This document shows positions 43,124 through 51,719 of a stretch of 64,000 bases of DNA, piece by piece. The DNA comes from Thermohalobacter berrensis (GTDB lineage: Bacteria > Bacillota > Clostridia > Tissierellales > Thermohalobacteraceae): assembly GCF_003609645.1 (NCBI RefSeq), contig NZ_MCIB01000009.1, forward strand, positions 1 through 64,000, in the 5' to 3' direction. A model generated the notes under the pieces. It worked only from the letters and a program-made list of their open reading frames with translations. It ran no database searches and was not told the DNA's origin. Within the stretch, counting starts at the first letter, position 1, and each line of letters starts with the position of its first letter. The translations under genes were made by a program, and so were the position numbers.

Positions 43124-44803
43124 CTATAACACCTCACTCTTTATTTTTGAGTAAATTTCATAAAAATTAATTTGCCTTCCATCATACTTTAAAATACTCT
43201 TATCACATTTAATGCCCGTTTCCTGTCTAATTAATTTTGCAAGTTGGCCAGTATAATTTTGCTCAATATTTACAATCGTTTTTACTTTCTTTGCATATTT
43301 TTCTAAAGATTCCTTAGGTAGTGGCCAAACATCTCCAAAAATTAAGGCACCTACTTTGATATTTTCACTGTTTAATCTTTCTACAGCTTCTTTTATAGGA
43401 CCATAGGTTGAACCCCATCCTACTAACAATATATCGGGTGATTCTGCACCTAAATATTCTGGTTCCTGTATTTCTTCTTTGAGCAATTCTTGCTTTTTCA
43501 TTCTTTTTTCCATCATATTTGTACGAACTTCAGCTGATTCAGTAATATGACCACATTCATTATGCTCATCACTATCAGCAAGGACAGTTTTATTTTCTAT
43601 TTGGCCTGGTATAAGTCTTGGAGATACTCCAGTTTCTGTAAGTTTGTATCTTTTATAATCTTCATTTTCTTTGACAGATGATGCATCTGCTATACCTCTT
43701 TCAATAGTAATTTTCTTAAAATCAAAAGGTTCAATTGTTTGAACATAATCGGCTAAATATTGATCACTTAATAATATTACTAATACTTGATACTTTTCAG
43801 CTATATTAAGGGCCCTTGCAGTCTGATAAAAGGCATCAGCAGGGCTTCTTAAGGATATTACCATTCTAGGTATTTCACCATGGGAAGCTGTTAACACAAA
43901 GCTTAAATCACTCTGTTCAGTACGGGTAGGTAAACCTGTGGCAGGTCCTGGTCTTTGGACGTCAATTACAACTAATGGTGTTTCTGTAATACCAGCTAAT
44001 CCTAAAGATTCAGTCATTAATGAAAAACCACCACCTGATGTACCAGTCATAGCTCTTACACCTGCAAATGATGCACCAATAGCCATATTTATAGCCGCAA
44101 TTTCGTCCTCTGCCTGTTCAACTACTATTCCTGCTTCCTCTTCTTTATGGGCTAAATAAGTCATAATTCCTGTAGAAGGAGTCATAGGATATGCTGAATA
44201 AAAACTTACCCCTGCAGCTAAAGCACCTAATGCTACAGCTTGATTACCATTTATCATAATATGATTTTTATCCTGTGGTTCAACATATTCGAAATGATTA
44301 TTAATTAACTCATATCCCCTTATTAAAGCCTGATAATTTTTATTACTTAAATCACTATCAAAAAATTCATCAAATATTTTGTTTATATCTTTTAATGGGA
44401 TGCTAAATAGTTTAAGTACTGCTCCGATAGCAGCTGTACCGAATACTTTAGAATTACCAACCTCTTTAGCAATTTCCTTTAAAGGAAGCTTAAAAAGGTT
44501 ATCAGAACTTACATCTATTGATTCATCACATATAATCTTTCCATTTTCATTAAGTTTTTCTTTATGGATTTCTACAGTATTTTTATCAAGGGCTATAATC
44601 AAATCGATGAAAGGAGAATGGGAAAAGATTTGCTCTGTTCCAAATCGTATTTGAATAAAATTATGTCCTCCTCTAATTCTTGACATATAGTCTTTGTTAA
44701 GAAATATATGATACCCTTTTCTTTTGAGTATTTTACTCAATAATTGACTTAAGGTAACTATTCCTTGGCCAGCAGAACCTCCAATTAAGATATTATAATT
44801 CAT
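43124..44803 (-). CDS. 2-oxoacid:ferredoxin oxidoreductase, fused gamma-alpha subunit
   Basis: About 559 residues. The first 180 residues form the gamma domain (NILIGGSAGQGIVTLSQLLS, YMSRIRGGHNFIQIRFG). The rest is the alpha domain: GNQAVALGALAAGVSFYSAYPMTPST, VEQAEDEIAAINMAIGASFAGVRAMTGTSGGG. The gamma-alpha fusion with a separate beta subunit is the KorAB-type layout. ATG at 44803 has AAGGAGG six bases upstream; a TTG three bases earlier would be less well spaced. It overlaps or abuts the beta gene, so they form one operon, divergent from the PocR-domain kinase gene. Confidence 0.9.
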   Translation of the reverse strand: MNYNILIGGSAGQGIVTLSQLLSKILKRKGYHIFLNKDYMSRIRGGHNFIQIRFGTEQIFSHSPFIDLIIALDKNTVEIHKEKLNENGKIICDESIDVSSDNLFKLPLKEIAKEVGNSKVFGTAAIGAVLKLFSIPLKDINKIFDEFFDSDLSNKNYQALIRGYELINNHFEYVEPQDKNHIMINGNQAVALGALAAGVSFYSAYPMTPSTGIMTYLAHKEEEAGIVVEQAEDEIAAINMAIGASFAGVRAMTGTSGGGFSLMTESLGLAGITETPLVVIDVQRPGPATGLPTRTEQSDLSFVLTASHGEIPRMVISLRSPADAFYQTARALNIAEKYQVLVILLSDQYLADYVQTIEPFDFKKITIERGIADASSVKENEDYKRYKLTETGVSPRLIPGQIENKTVLADSDEHNECGHITESAEVRTNMMEKRMKKQELLKEEIQEPEYLGAESPDILLVGWGSTYGPIKEAVERLNSENIKVGALIFGDVWPLPKESLEKYAKKVKTIVNIEQNYTGQLAKLIRQETGIKCDKSILKYDGRQINFYEIYSKIKSEVL

Positions 44804-44987
44804 CAAAATCCTCCTTTTATAAAATATTTAAATTATATATACCCTAAAGATATATTGTTATGCTAAAAAATTATTAATTAAAAAACAGAAGAAAAGTTCA
44901 GAAAATTTAGAATATAACCTAAGGAAGTTAAATATTTATAAATTAAGCAAGGTTTACAAGTCTAAAATTGACTTGGGAGGAAAATAA

Positions 44988-46223
44988 ATGGATAATTTAA
45001 TACTTTTAAGTGATATTATTGATATAGAAATTTTACAAGAAATACAAAACCAATTTGCTCAAGCAACAGGACTTGCAGCAGTTACTGTAGATTACAAAGG
45101 GAATCCGATGACAAAGTACAGTAATTTTTCGAAGTTTTGCAAGTTACTAAGAAATGATAACAAATGTAGAGAGGCATGTTATCAATCAGATGCACATGGT
45201 GGTTTAGAAGCAGCTAGAACTGGAAAGCCCTATATATACAGATGTCATAGTGGATTGATAGATATTGCTGTTCCAATAATAGCTAAAGGACAATATTTAG
45301 GGTCATTTTTAGCAGGACAAGTTAAAACAGAAAAAGATAAATTAGAATCACTTGATATAGTTGGAAAAGAAACAAACAGTTGGAAAAATAAAGAGGAAAT
45401 ATTTAAAGCATATGATGAAATTGTCGAAATACCTTATGATAAATTAAATGCTGCAGCACAAATGATGTTTTTAGTTTCAAATTATATTGTAGAGGAAGGT
45501 ATGCTTAATTATATACAACAAGAATTAAATAAAAAAAATATGAAACTAATGGAAGAAATGAAAGCTAAGTCAAAATTGGAAAAGTCGATAAAAGATCTAG
45601 AAATAAAGGTATTAAAAACACAAATTAATACTCATTTTTTATTTAATGCTTTAAATGTAATAGGAAGATTAGCTTTAATGGAACATGCTATAAAAACCCA
45701 AGAGATAGTTTATTCATTATCAGATATATTAAGATATACTTTGAAAAATAATGAAGAAATGGTTTCAATAGATAAAGAACTGGAATATATAGAAAAATAT
45801 CTTAAAATTCAGTTAGTTAGATTTGGTGATAAAATAGACTATTTAATAGATGTGTCTGATGAAATTAGATCAATTAAAATTCCATCTATGATACTCCAAC
45901 CCTTTGTAGAAAATTCATTAATTCATGGCTTAGAACCAAAAGAAGGGAAAGGATATGTAAAAATAAAAGGATATTCAATTGAAAAACATGCAAGAATAAT
46001 AATTTCAGATAATGGTGTAGGAATTTCGGAACAAAAGTTACAAAATTTAATGTCTGAGAATATGAATAGGAATGGAAATAGTAGTTTAAATGGAATAGGT
46101 ATAAGTAATGCTAATAAAAGAATGATACATTATTTTGGGCCAGATTATAAAATTAAAATTAAAAGTAAAATAAACGAAGGAACTACGGTTGAGCTTTTGA
46201 TTCCAAAGGAAAGAGGAGAGTAA
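44988..46223 (+). CDS. PocR-domain sensor histidine kinase (LytS/YesM-like)
   Basis: 411 residues, no membrane segment. The first 170 residues are a PocR sensory domain: AQATGLAAVTVDYKGNPMTKYSNFSKFCKLLRNDNKCREACYQSD, then YRCHSGLIDIAVPIIAKGQYLGSFLAGQV. A coiled-coil linker leads to a His-kinase domain with phospho-acceptor His216 in NTHFLFNALNV and an ATP-binding SDNGVGIS. In Salmonella PocR the same sensory domain responds to 1,2-propanediol. It lies upstream of a YesN-type regulator and the pdu locus and probably senses propanediol or a related ligand. AGGAGGA precedes the ATG. Confidence 0.88.
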   Translation: MDNLILLSDIIDIEILQEIQNQFAQATGLAAVTVDYKGNPMTKYSNFSKFCKLLRNDNKCREACYQSDAHGGLEAARTGKPYIYRCHSGLIDIAVPIIAKGQYLGSFLAGQVKTEKDKLESLDIVGKETNSWKNKEEIFKAYDEIVEIPYDKLNAAAQMMFLVSNYIVEEGMLNYIQQELNKKNMKLMEEMKAKSKLEKSIKDLEIKVLKTQINTHFLFNALNVIGRLALMEHAIKTQEIVYSLSDILRYTLKNNEEMVSIDKELEYIEKYLKIQLVRFGDKIDYLIDVSDEIRSIKIPSMILQPFVENSLIHGLEPKEGKGYVKIKGYSIEKHARIIISDNGVGISEQKLQNLMSENMNRNGNSSLNGIGISNANKRMIHYFGPDYKIKIKSKINEGTTVELLIPKERGE

Positions 46224-46226
46224 TAA

Positions 46227-47318
46227 ATGTATAAAGTATTAATAGTTGAAGATGAGTATCTTGAAAGAGAGGCTTTAAAATTAATCTTAAGTGAAAAATC
46301 TAATGAAATAACAATTGCTGGAGAAGCTACGACTGGAAGTTCAGCTATTAGTTTATATAAAGAATTGTGCCCTCATATTATGTTAATAGATATAAAAGTT
46401 CCTTGTATTGATGGTATAGAAGTAGCTGAAAGGATTAGAGAAAAAGATAACAATATAGCTATTATTATTATTACAGCATATGATGATTTTGCACTAGTTC
46501 AAAAAGCATTAAGAATTAGAGTAGATGATTACATATTAAAACCTGCAACTCCAAAACAAATCATGACATCTATAGATAAAGTTACAAAAAGAATTAGTAG
46601 TAAAGAGAGTATTTTTAGTAGAAAATTAAATGATTTAGAGAAAAGTATTAAGCTTAAGCAATATAAATCCTCAAAAGAAAAACTAAATTCACTTTTAAAG
46701 TATTTGTTTTTAATTAATCAGGATAATAGGAAGAAATTAAAAAATGATATTCAGTTTATAGCATTTAAATTAATTAAAATAGCAGATGATATGATGTTAG
46801 AAATAAAAGAAAAAGATTATATTAAGAAAATATCTAAGACTAAAAATGAATGGTTACAAAAGGAAATGTTATTAAAGTTATTGTATGAAATGTTTGATGA
46901 TTTAATTGAAAATAAAAAGTACAATTGTAACAGTGAAATAGTTGCTGTTTTGAATTATATTGAAAAAAATTACCATAAAGGAATAACTCTCAAAGAAGTA
47001 GCAGACTATATTGGATTAAGCCCTTATTATTTAAGTAGGTTATTTAAAAAAGAACTGGGAATAAATTTTATAACTTATGTTACTGAAAGGAAGATTGAAA
47101 AGGGAAAAGATTTGTTAGCTAACACAGATATGCCAATATCTAACATAGCATTAGAATTATCTTTTAAAGAACCCAATTATTTTACAAAAGTGTTTAAAAA
47201 GATAGTGGGCTTAACCCCTTCACAATATAGAAAAAAGGTTAGAAAGGAAATGACAAAAAAATATAACAGATTACAGACTAATAGATATATTTTTAATAAT
47301 AAAAAATACTACGTATAA
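46227..47318 (+). CDS. response regulator with AraC-type DNA-binding domain (YesN-like)
   Basis: 363 residues. The receiver domain has the acidic pair at 9-10 and phospho-acceptor Asp55 (MLIDIKVP), Thr/Ala of ITAYDD, and Lys of YILKPAT. The C-terminal domain is an AraC-type double helix-turn-helix with GITLKEVADYIGLSPYYLSRLFKKELG and SNIALELSFKEPNYFTKVFKKIVGLTPSQYRK. It starts three bases after the PocR-domain kinase and completes a two-component pair. The likely target is the pdu promoter region 47419-47655. Confidence 0.93.
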   Translation: MYKVLIVEDEYLEREALKLILSEKSNEITIAGEATTGSSAISLYKELCPHIMLIDIKVPCIDGIEVAERIREKDNNIAIIIITAYDDFALVQKALRIRVDDYILKPATPKQIMTSIDKVTKRISSKESIFSRKLNDLEKSIKLKQYKSSKEKLNSLLKYLFLINQDNRKKLKNDIQFIAFKLIKIADDMMLEIKEKDYIKKISKTKNEWLQKEMLLKLLYEMFDDLIENKKYNCNSEIVAVLNYIEKNYHKGITLKEVADYIGLSPYYLSRLFKKELGINFITYVTERKIEKGKDLLANTDMPISNIALELSFKEPNYFTKVFKKIVGLTPSQYRKKVRKEMTKKYNRLQTNRYIFNNKKYYV

Positions 47319-47383
47319 TAAAAATATTACAAAACTATATAATTTATTTTTAATAAACTTATAAGCAATAAATATTTTTTGAT

Positions 47384-47418
47384 AAAATTAGCGGCTTAAT
47401 ATAGCCGCTAATTTTATT
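47384..47418 (+). terminator. Rho-independent terminator after the two-component genes
   Basis: AAAATTAGCGGCT and AGCCGCTAATTTT pair over 13 bp around TAATAT, followed by ATTTTG. It separates the regulator genes from the microcompartment operon. Confidence 0.85.
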
Positions 47419-47655
47419 TTGCAAAAAATTATAGATAAAACAAAAAATTATTTTAAATATTTACATCAATTAAATAAATTAGTATAGCAAATATTCGATA
47501 TATAATGAGTAGATATCTAATAAATTTGTAATAACATAAAGACTCTACCCAAAACTGCATTTCTAAATATATACATATCTTAGATTTATTTCCTATTTTA
47601 ATTAAATTCATTTCTAAATTTTAGGATACAACTTTAAAAATAAGGGGGGATCATA
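47419..47655 (+). promoter_or_regulatory. control region of the pdu operon
   Basis: A TATAAT (47501-47506) has no good -35 hexamer 16-18 bases upstream, as expected for an AraC-type activated promoter. A leader of about 150 bases remains before the first shell gene. I see no hairpin conserved for a B12 riboswitch and no clear operator repeats. Confidence 0.45.
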
Positions 47656-47928
47656 TTGAATAATGAAGCATTAGGTATGATTGAAACAAAAGGACTAGTA
47701 GGATGTATTGAAGCAGCTGATGCAATGTTAAAAGCAGCAAACGTTTCTTTAGTTGGTTACGAGAAAATTGGATCAGGATTAGTAACTGTTATGGTAAGAG
47801 GAGATGTTGGAGCTGTAAAAGCTGCAACTGATGCAGGTGCAGCTGCAGCTGAAAAGGTTGGTAAGATTATATCAGTACATGTTATTCCTAGACCACATAA
47901 AGAAGTGGAAGACATATTACCTAAATAA
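47656..47928 (+). CDS. pduA: BMC-H hexameric shell protein (PduA-like)
   Basis: 90 residues, one BMC domain: [21 protein letters not shown], then [27 protein letters not shown]. It forms the flat hexagon tiles of the microcompartment; the GSG segment lines the central pore for small polar substrates such as propanediol. TTG start, with AAGGGGGGATC seven bases upstream. First gene of the pdu operon. Nearly the same sequence occurs in PduJ at 54522. Confidence 0.95.
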   Translation: MNNEALGMIETKGLVGCIEAADAMLKAANVSLVGYEKIGSGLVTVMVRGDVGAVKAATDAGAAAAEKVGKIISVHVIPRPHKEVEDILPK

Positions 47929-47948
47929 TTTTAATTGGAGGTGTTATA

Positions 47949-48749
47949 ATGCAAGAACAATTAATGGAAAAGATTATGGAGGAAGTAATGAAAAAAGTTA
48001 AAGAGACAAAAATAAATGAAGAAAATACAGAAGAAAACTCTATAACTATTGAAAATAAAGAATGTGGAATAACTGAATTTGTGGGAACAGCTATAGGAGA
48101 TACCATTGGTCTTGTAATTGCAAATGTTGACTACAATCTTCATGAATTTATGAAACTAGATAAAAAATTTCGTTCAATAGGAATTATAGGTGGAAGAACT
48201 GGTGCCGGTCCTCAGATAATGGCAGCAGATGAAGCTGTAAAGGCTACAAATACCGAAATAATAGCAATTGAGCTTCCAAGGGACACAAAAGGTGGTGCTG
48301 GCCATGGATCATTAATTATATTCGGAGCAGAAGATGTTTCAGATGCTAGGAGAGCTGTTGAAGTTGCATTAGATGAGTTAGGAAGGACATTTGGAGATGT
48401 ATATGCAAATGAAGCAGGTCATTTAGAGTTTCAATATACAGCAAGAGCAAGTTATGCATGTAATAAAGCCTTTAAAGCTCCTATAGGGAAAGCTTTTGGA
48501 TTAATAGTAGGTGCTCCAGCAGCAATAGGAGTTTTAATGGCTGATACAGCAGTTAAAGCTGCTAATGTTGAGGTTATAGGTTATGCATCTCCAGGTAATG
48601 GAACTAGTTTTACAAATGAGGCTATTTTATTTATTAGTGGAGACTCAGGAGCAGTAAGACAGTCACTAATAGCAGCTAGAGAAATAGGCAAACCTTTGCT
48701 TGAAGCTCTTGGAGGCAAAGCTCCTTCTCTAACACAACCTTATATTTAG
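47949..48749 (+). CDS. pduB: BMC-T trimeric shell protein PduB
   Basis: 266 residues with two BMC folds (about 50-150 and 155-266), pattern FVGTAIGDTIGLVIANVDYNLHEFM, and FGLIVGAPAAIGVLMADTAVKAA. The circularly permuted tandem form builds the gated trimer. An N-terminal amphipathic helix EQLMEKIMEEVMKKV resembles cargo encapsulation peptides; in Salmonella the PduB N-terminus ties cargo to the shell. The gap to PduA is 20 bases. Confidence 0.94.
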   Translation: MQEQLMEKIMEEVMKKVKETKINEENTEENSITIENKECGITEFVGTAIGDTIGLVIANVDYNLHEFMKLDKKFRSIGIIGGRTGAGPQIMAADEAVKATNTEIIAIELPRDTKGGAGHGSLIIFGAEDVSDARRAVEVALDELGRTFGDVYANEAGHLEFQYTARASYACNKAFKAPIGKAFGLIVGAPAAIGVLMADTAVKAANVEVIGYASPGNGTSFTNEAILFISGDSGAVRQSLIAAREIGKPLLEALGGKAPSLTQPYI

Positions 48750-48777
48750 AGAATAAAGAAAAAGGAGGGAATATTAT

Positions 48778-50442
48778 ATGAGATCTAAACGTTTTGAAAT
48801 ATTAGAAAAACGTCCTGTAAATCAAGATGGCTTTGTTAAAGAATGGCCTGAAGTTGGCATGATTGCTATGAATAGCCCTAATGACCCTAAACCTAGTATT
48901 AAAATTGAAAATGGTAGAATTGTTGAATTAGACGGAAAAAAAAGAGAAGAATTTGATATGATAGATCGTTTTATTGCTGATTATGGAATTAATATAGATA
49001 TAGCTGAAGAAGTAATTAAAATGGATTCTACCGAGTTAGCAAAAATGCTTGTTGATATAAATGTTCCAAGAGAAAAAATAATAGAACTAACTACAGCAAT
49101 GACACCTGCTAAGATTGTAGAGGTTGTAAGTTCTCTTAATGTAGTTGAGATGATGATGGCACTTCAAAAAATGAGAGCTAGGAAAACACCATCTAATCAA
49201 TGTCATGTTACTAATTTAAAAGATAATCCAGTTCAAATAGCAGCCGATGCAGCAGAAGCTGCTATAAGAGGTTTTGACGAACAAGAAACTACAGTTGGTA
49301 TTGTTCGATATGCTCCTTTTAATGCATTAGCTCTACTTGTTGGTTCTCAAGTTGGACGGGGAGGGGTTCTTACCCAATGTGCAATTGAAGAAGCTACTGA
49401 ATTATTATTAGGGATGAGAGGACTTACTTCTTATGCTGAAACCGTATCTGTCTATGGAACTGAACAAGTATTTATAGATGGAGACGATACACCTTGGTCA
49501 AAAGCATTTTTAGCTTCTGCATATGCATCAAGAGGTTTAAAGATGAGGTTTACATCAGGAACAGGATCTGAAGTATTAATGGGATTTGCAGAAGGTAAAT
49601 CTATGCTTTATTTAGAAGCTAGATGTATTTATATTACAAAGGCAGCTGGTGTTCAAGGACTTCAAAACGGATCAATAAGTTGTATTGGTGTACCAGGTGC
49701 AGTTCCATCAGGAATTAGGGCAGTACTAGCTGAAAATCTTATAACTACAATGTTAGATCTTGAAGTAGCCTCTGGTAATGACCAAACATTTTCACACTCT
49801 GACATTAGAAGAACAGCTAGGACGCTTATGCAGATGTTACCAGGTACTGATTTTATTTTTTCAGGCTATAGTGCTGTTCCAAACTACGATAATATGTTTG
49901 CTGGTTCTAATTTTGATGCTGAAGATTTTGATGACTACAACATCTTGCAAAGAGATTTAATGGTGGATGGTGGATTAAAACCAGTGACAGAAGAAGAAGT
50001 TATTGCAATAAGAAATAAAGCTGCGAAAGCATTACAAGTTGTTTTCGATGAATTAGGATTACCTCCTATTACAGATGAAGAAGTAGAAGCTGCTACATAC
50101 GCTCATGGAAGTAAAGATATGCCTGAGAGAAATGTCATTGAAGATCTTAAGGCAGCTGAAGATATGATGAATAAAGGCATTACTGGATTAGATGTCGTTA
50201 AAGCATTAAGTAAACATGGATTTGAAGATGTAGCAGAAAATATACTAAATATGCTTAAACAAAGGATATCAGGAGATTATCTTCATACATCAGCTATTAT
50301 AGATAAGGATTTTAATGTTATAAGTGCAGTTAATGATTGTAATGATTATAAGGGACCAGGTACAGGATATAGAATTAGCAAAGAAAGATGGAAGGAAATA
50401 AAAGATATCCCAAATGCGAAAAGCGCAACTGATTTTGAATAA
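48778..50442 (+). CDS. pduC: B12-dependent propanediol dehydratase, large subunit PduC
   Basis: 554 residues, the same length as the Klebsiella oxytoca alpha subunit. It has the TIM-barrel active-site residues at matching numbers: His143, Glu170, Glu221, Gln296, Asp335 and Ser362. With adenosylcobalamin it turns 1,2-propanediol into propionaldehyde inside the microcompartment; the homologous glycerol dehydratase has the same layout, and glycerol may also be used. AAAGGAGG precedes the ATG. The medium and small subunits follow, so the holoenzyme is encoded in full. Confidence 0.97.
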   Translation: MRSKRFEILEKRPVNQDGFVKEWPEVGMIAMNSPNDPKPSIKIENGRIVELDGKKREEFDMIDRFIADYGINIDIAEEVIKMDSTELAKMLVDINVPREKIIELTTAMTPAKIVEVVSSLNVVEMMMALQKMRARKTPSNQCHVTNLKDNPVQIAADAAEAAIRGFDEQETTVGIVRYAPFNALALLVGSQVGRGGVLTQCAIEEATELLLGMRGLTSYAETVSVYGTEQVFIDGDDTPWSKAFLASAYASRGLKMRFTSGTGSEVLMGFAEGKSMLYLEARCIYITKAAGVQGLQNGSISCIGVPGAVPSGIRAVLAENLITTMLDLEVASGNDQTFSHSDIRRTARTLMQMLPGTDFIFSGYSAVPNYDNMFAGSNFDAEDFDDYNILQRDLMVDGGLKPVTEEEVIAIRNKAAKALQVVFDELGLPPITDEEVEAATYAHGSKDMPERNVIEDLKAAEDMMNKGITGLDVVKALSKHGFEDVAENILNMLKQRISGDYLHTSAIIDKDFNVISAVNDCNDYKGPGTGYRISKERWKEIKDIPNAKSATDFE

Positions 50443-50469
50443 AAAGCGATTAGAAAGGAGGAAAATAGT

Positions 50470-51135
50470 TTGAAAATTGATGAAAAATTAATTCGTCAAA
50501 TTGTTGAGGAAGTATTAACAGAGTTTAATGACAAGGAAAAGGAAGAGAGATCAGAAATTGAATTAGAGAAAAATTATGGAGGAAAAAGTAATTTTCAACT
50601 AAAGGAAGTAGGAGTAGCTAAAAAGGGAAAAAGAAAAGATGAAGTTGTGATAGGTATAGCACCAGCCTTTGGAAAATATCAGAATAAAACAATTATAGGT
50701 TTACCTCACACTGATGTACTAAGGGAAGTTATTGCTGGTATTGAAGAAGAAGGATTAAAAGCAAGAGTTGTGAGAATTTTAAGAACATCAGATGTAGCAG
50801 CTATAGCCCATGATGCATCTAAATTAAGTGGGTCAGGAATAGGGATAGGATTACAATCTAAAGGTACAACAGTAATTCATCAAAAGGACCTTTTATTATT
50901 AAGTAATTTAGAACTTTTCCCTCAAGCACCTTTATTAAGTAAAGAAGTTTATAGGATGATAGGTAAAAATGCAGCTAAATATGCAAAGGGTGAATCACCT
51001 AATCCTGTACCAACAAAAAATGACCAAATGGCTAGACCAAAATATCAGGCCATAGCAGCCTTATTACATATAAAGGAAACTCAATATGTTGACCCTGAAA
51101 AAAAACCGATAGAATTGAACTTCAATCTTGATTAA
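50470..51135 (+). CDS. pduD: propanediol dehydratase, medium subunit PduD
   Basis: 221 residues (family about 224). The N-terminus [18 protein letters not shown] is an amphipathic encapsulation helix, followed by a linker of about 35 residues and the beta subunit core [29 protein letters not shown], which helps hold B12. TTG start with AAAGGAGG upstream. It sits between pduC and pduE, touching the next gene's ribosome binding site. Confidence 0.95.
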   Translation: MKIDEKLIRQIVEEVLTEFNDKEKEERSEIELEKNYGGKSNFQLKEVGVAKKGKRKDEVVIGIAPAFGKYQNKTIIGLPHTDVLREVIAGIEEEGLKARVVRILRTSDVAAIAHDASKLSGSGIGIGLQSKGTTVIHQKDLLLLSNLELFPQAPLLSKEVYRMIGKNAAKYAKGESPNPVPTKNDQMARPKYQAIAALLHIKETQYVDPEKKPIELNFNLD

Positions 51136-51149
51136 TGGAGGTGAATATT

Positions 51150-51680
51150 ATGATTCAAGAGCAGAGGATAGAGGAAATTGTAAGGGAAGTATTAAAGTCA
51201 ATGACAGATAATGAAGCACAAGAGAAAACTATGGAACATCCAAAAAGAAAAATCAAAGAAAAGCCTAATATTGATGCAAAAAGAGATTATCCTTTAGCAA
51301 CTAAAAGACCTGACTTAATAAAAACCCCTACAAATAAAAGTCTTGATGAAATTACTATAAAAGGGATTTTAAATGGAAATATAAGACCTACAGATGTAAG
51401 AATTTCAAAAGAAACATTACAGTTACAAGCTAAAATAGCTGAAAGTGTAGGTAGAGATGCATTTGCTAGGAATCTAAAAAGAGCAGCTGAATTAATAGAG
51501 ATTCCTGATGAAAGAATTCTTGAAATATATAATGCTTTAAGACCCTACCGTTCTACTAAAGAGGAATTAATGGAAATAGCTGATGAATTAGAAGAAAAGT
51601 ATGATGCTAAAATAAATAGTCAATTTATTAGAGAAGCTGCAGAAATATATGAAAAAAGGAACAGATTAAAAAAGGAGTAG
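51150..51680 (+). CDS. pduE: propanediol dehydratase, small subunit PduE
   Basis: 176 residues (family about 173). The N-terminal helix EQRIEEIVREVLKSM is again encapsulation-like; the core contains RDYPLATKRPDLIKTPTNKSLDEIT and ALRPYRSTKEELMEIADELE. ATG at 51150 has GGAGGTG seven bases upstream, and the 51135 ATG lies before that site. With PduC and PduD it makes the dehydratase. Confidence 0.95.
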   Translation: MIQEQRIEEIVREVLKSMTDNEAQEKTMEHPKRKIKEKPNIDAKRDYPLATKRPDLIKTPTNKSLDEITIKGILNGNIRPTDVRISKETLQLQAKIAESVGRDAFARNLKRAAELIEIPDERILEIYNALRPYRSTKEELMEIADELEEKYDAKINSQFIREAAEIYEKRNRLKKE

Positions 51681-51719
51681 AAAAACTGGAATAACTATTA
51701 CTATCCAGGAGGTATAAAC

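Noticed and set aside
47419-47655. Cobalamin riboswitch ahead of the B12-dependent locus
   Set aside because: No B12-box or matching stems are visible in the leader.
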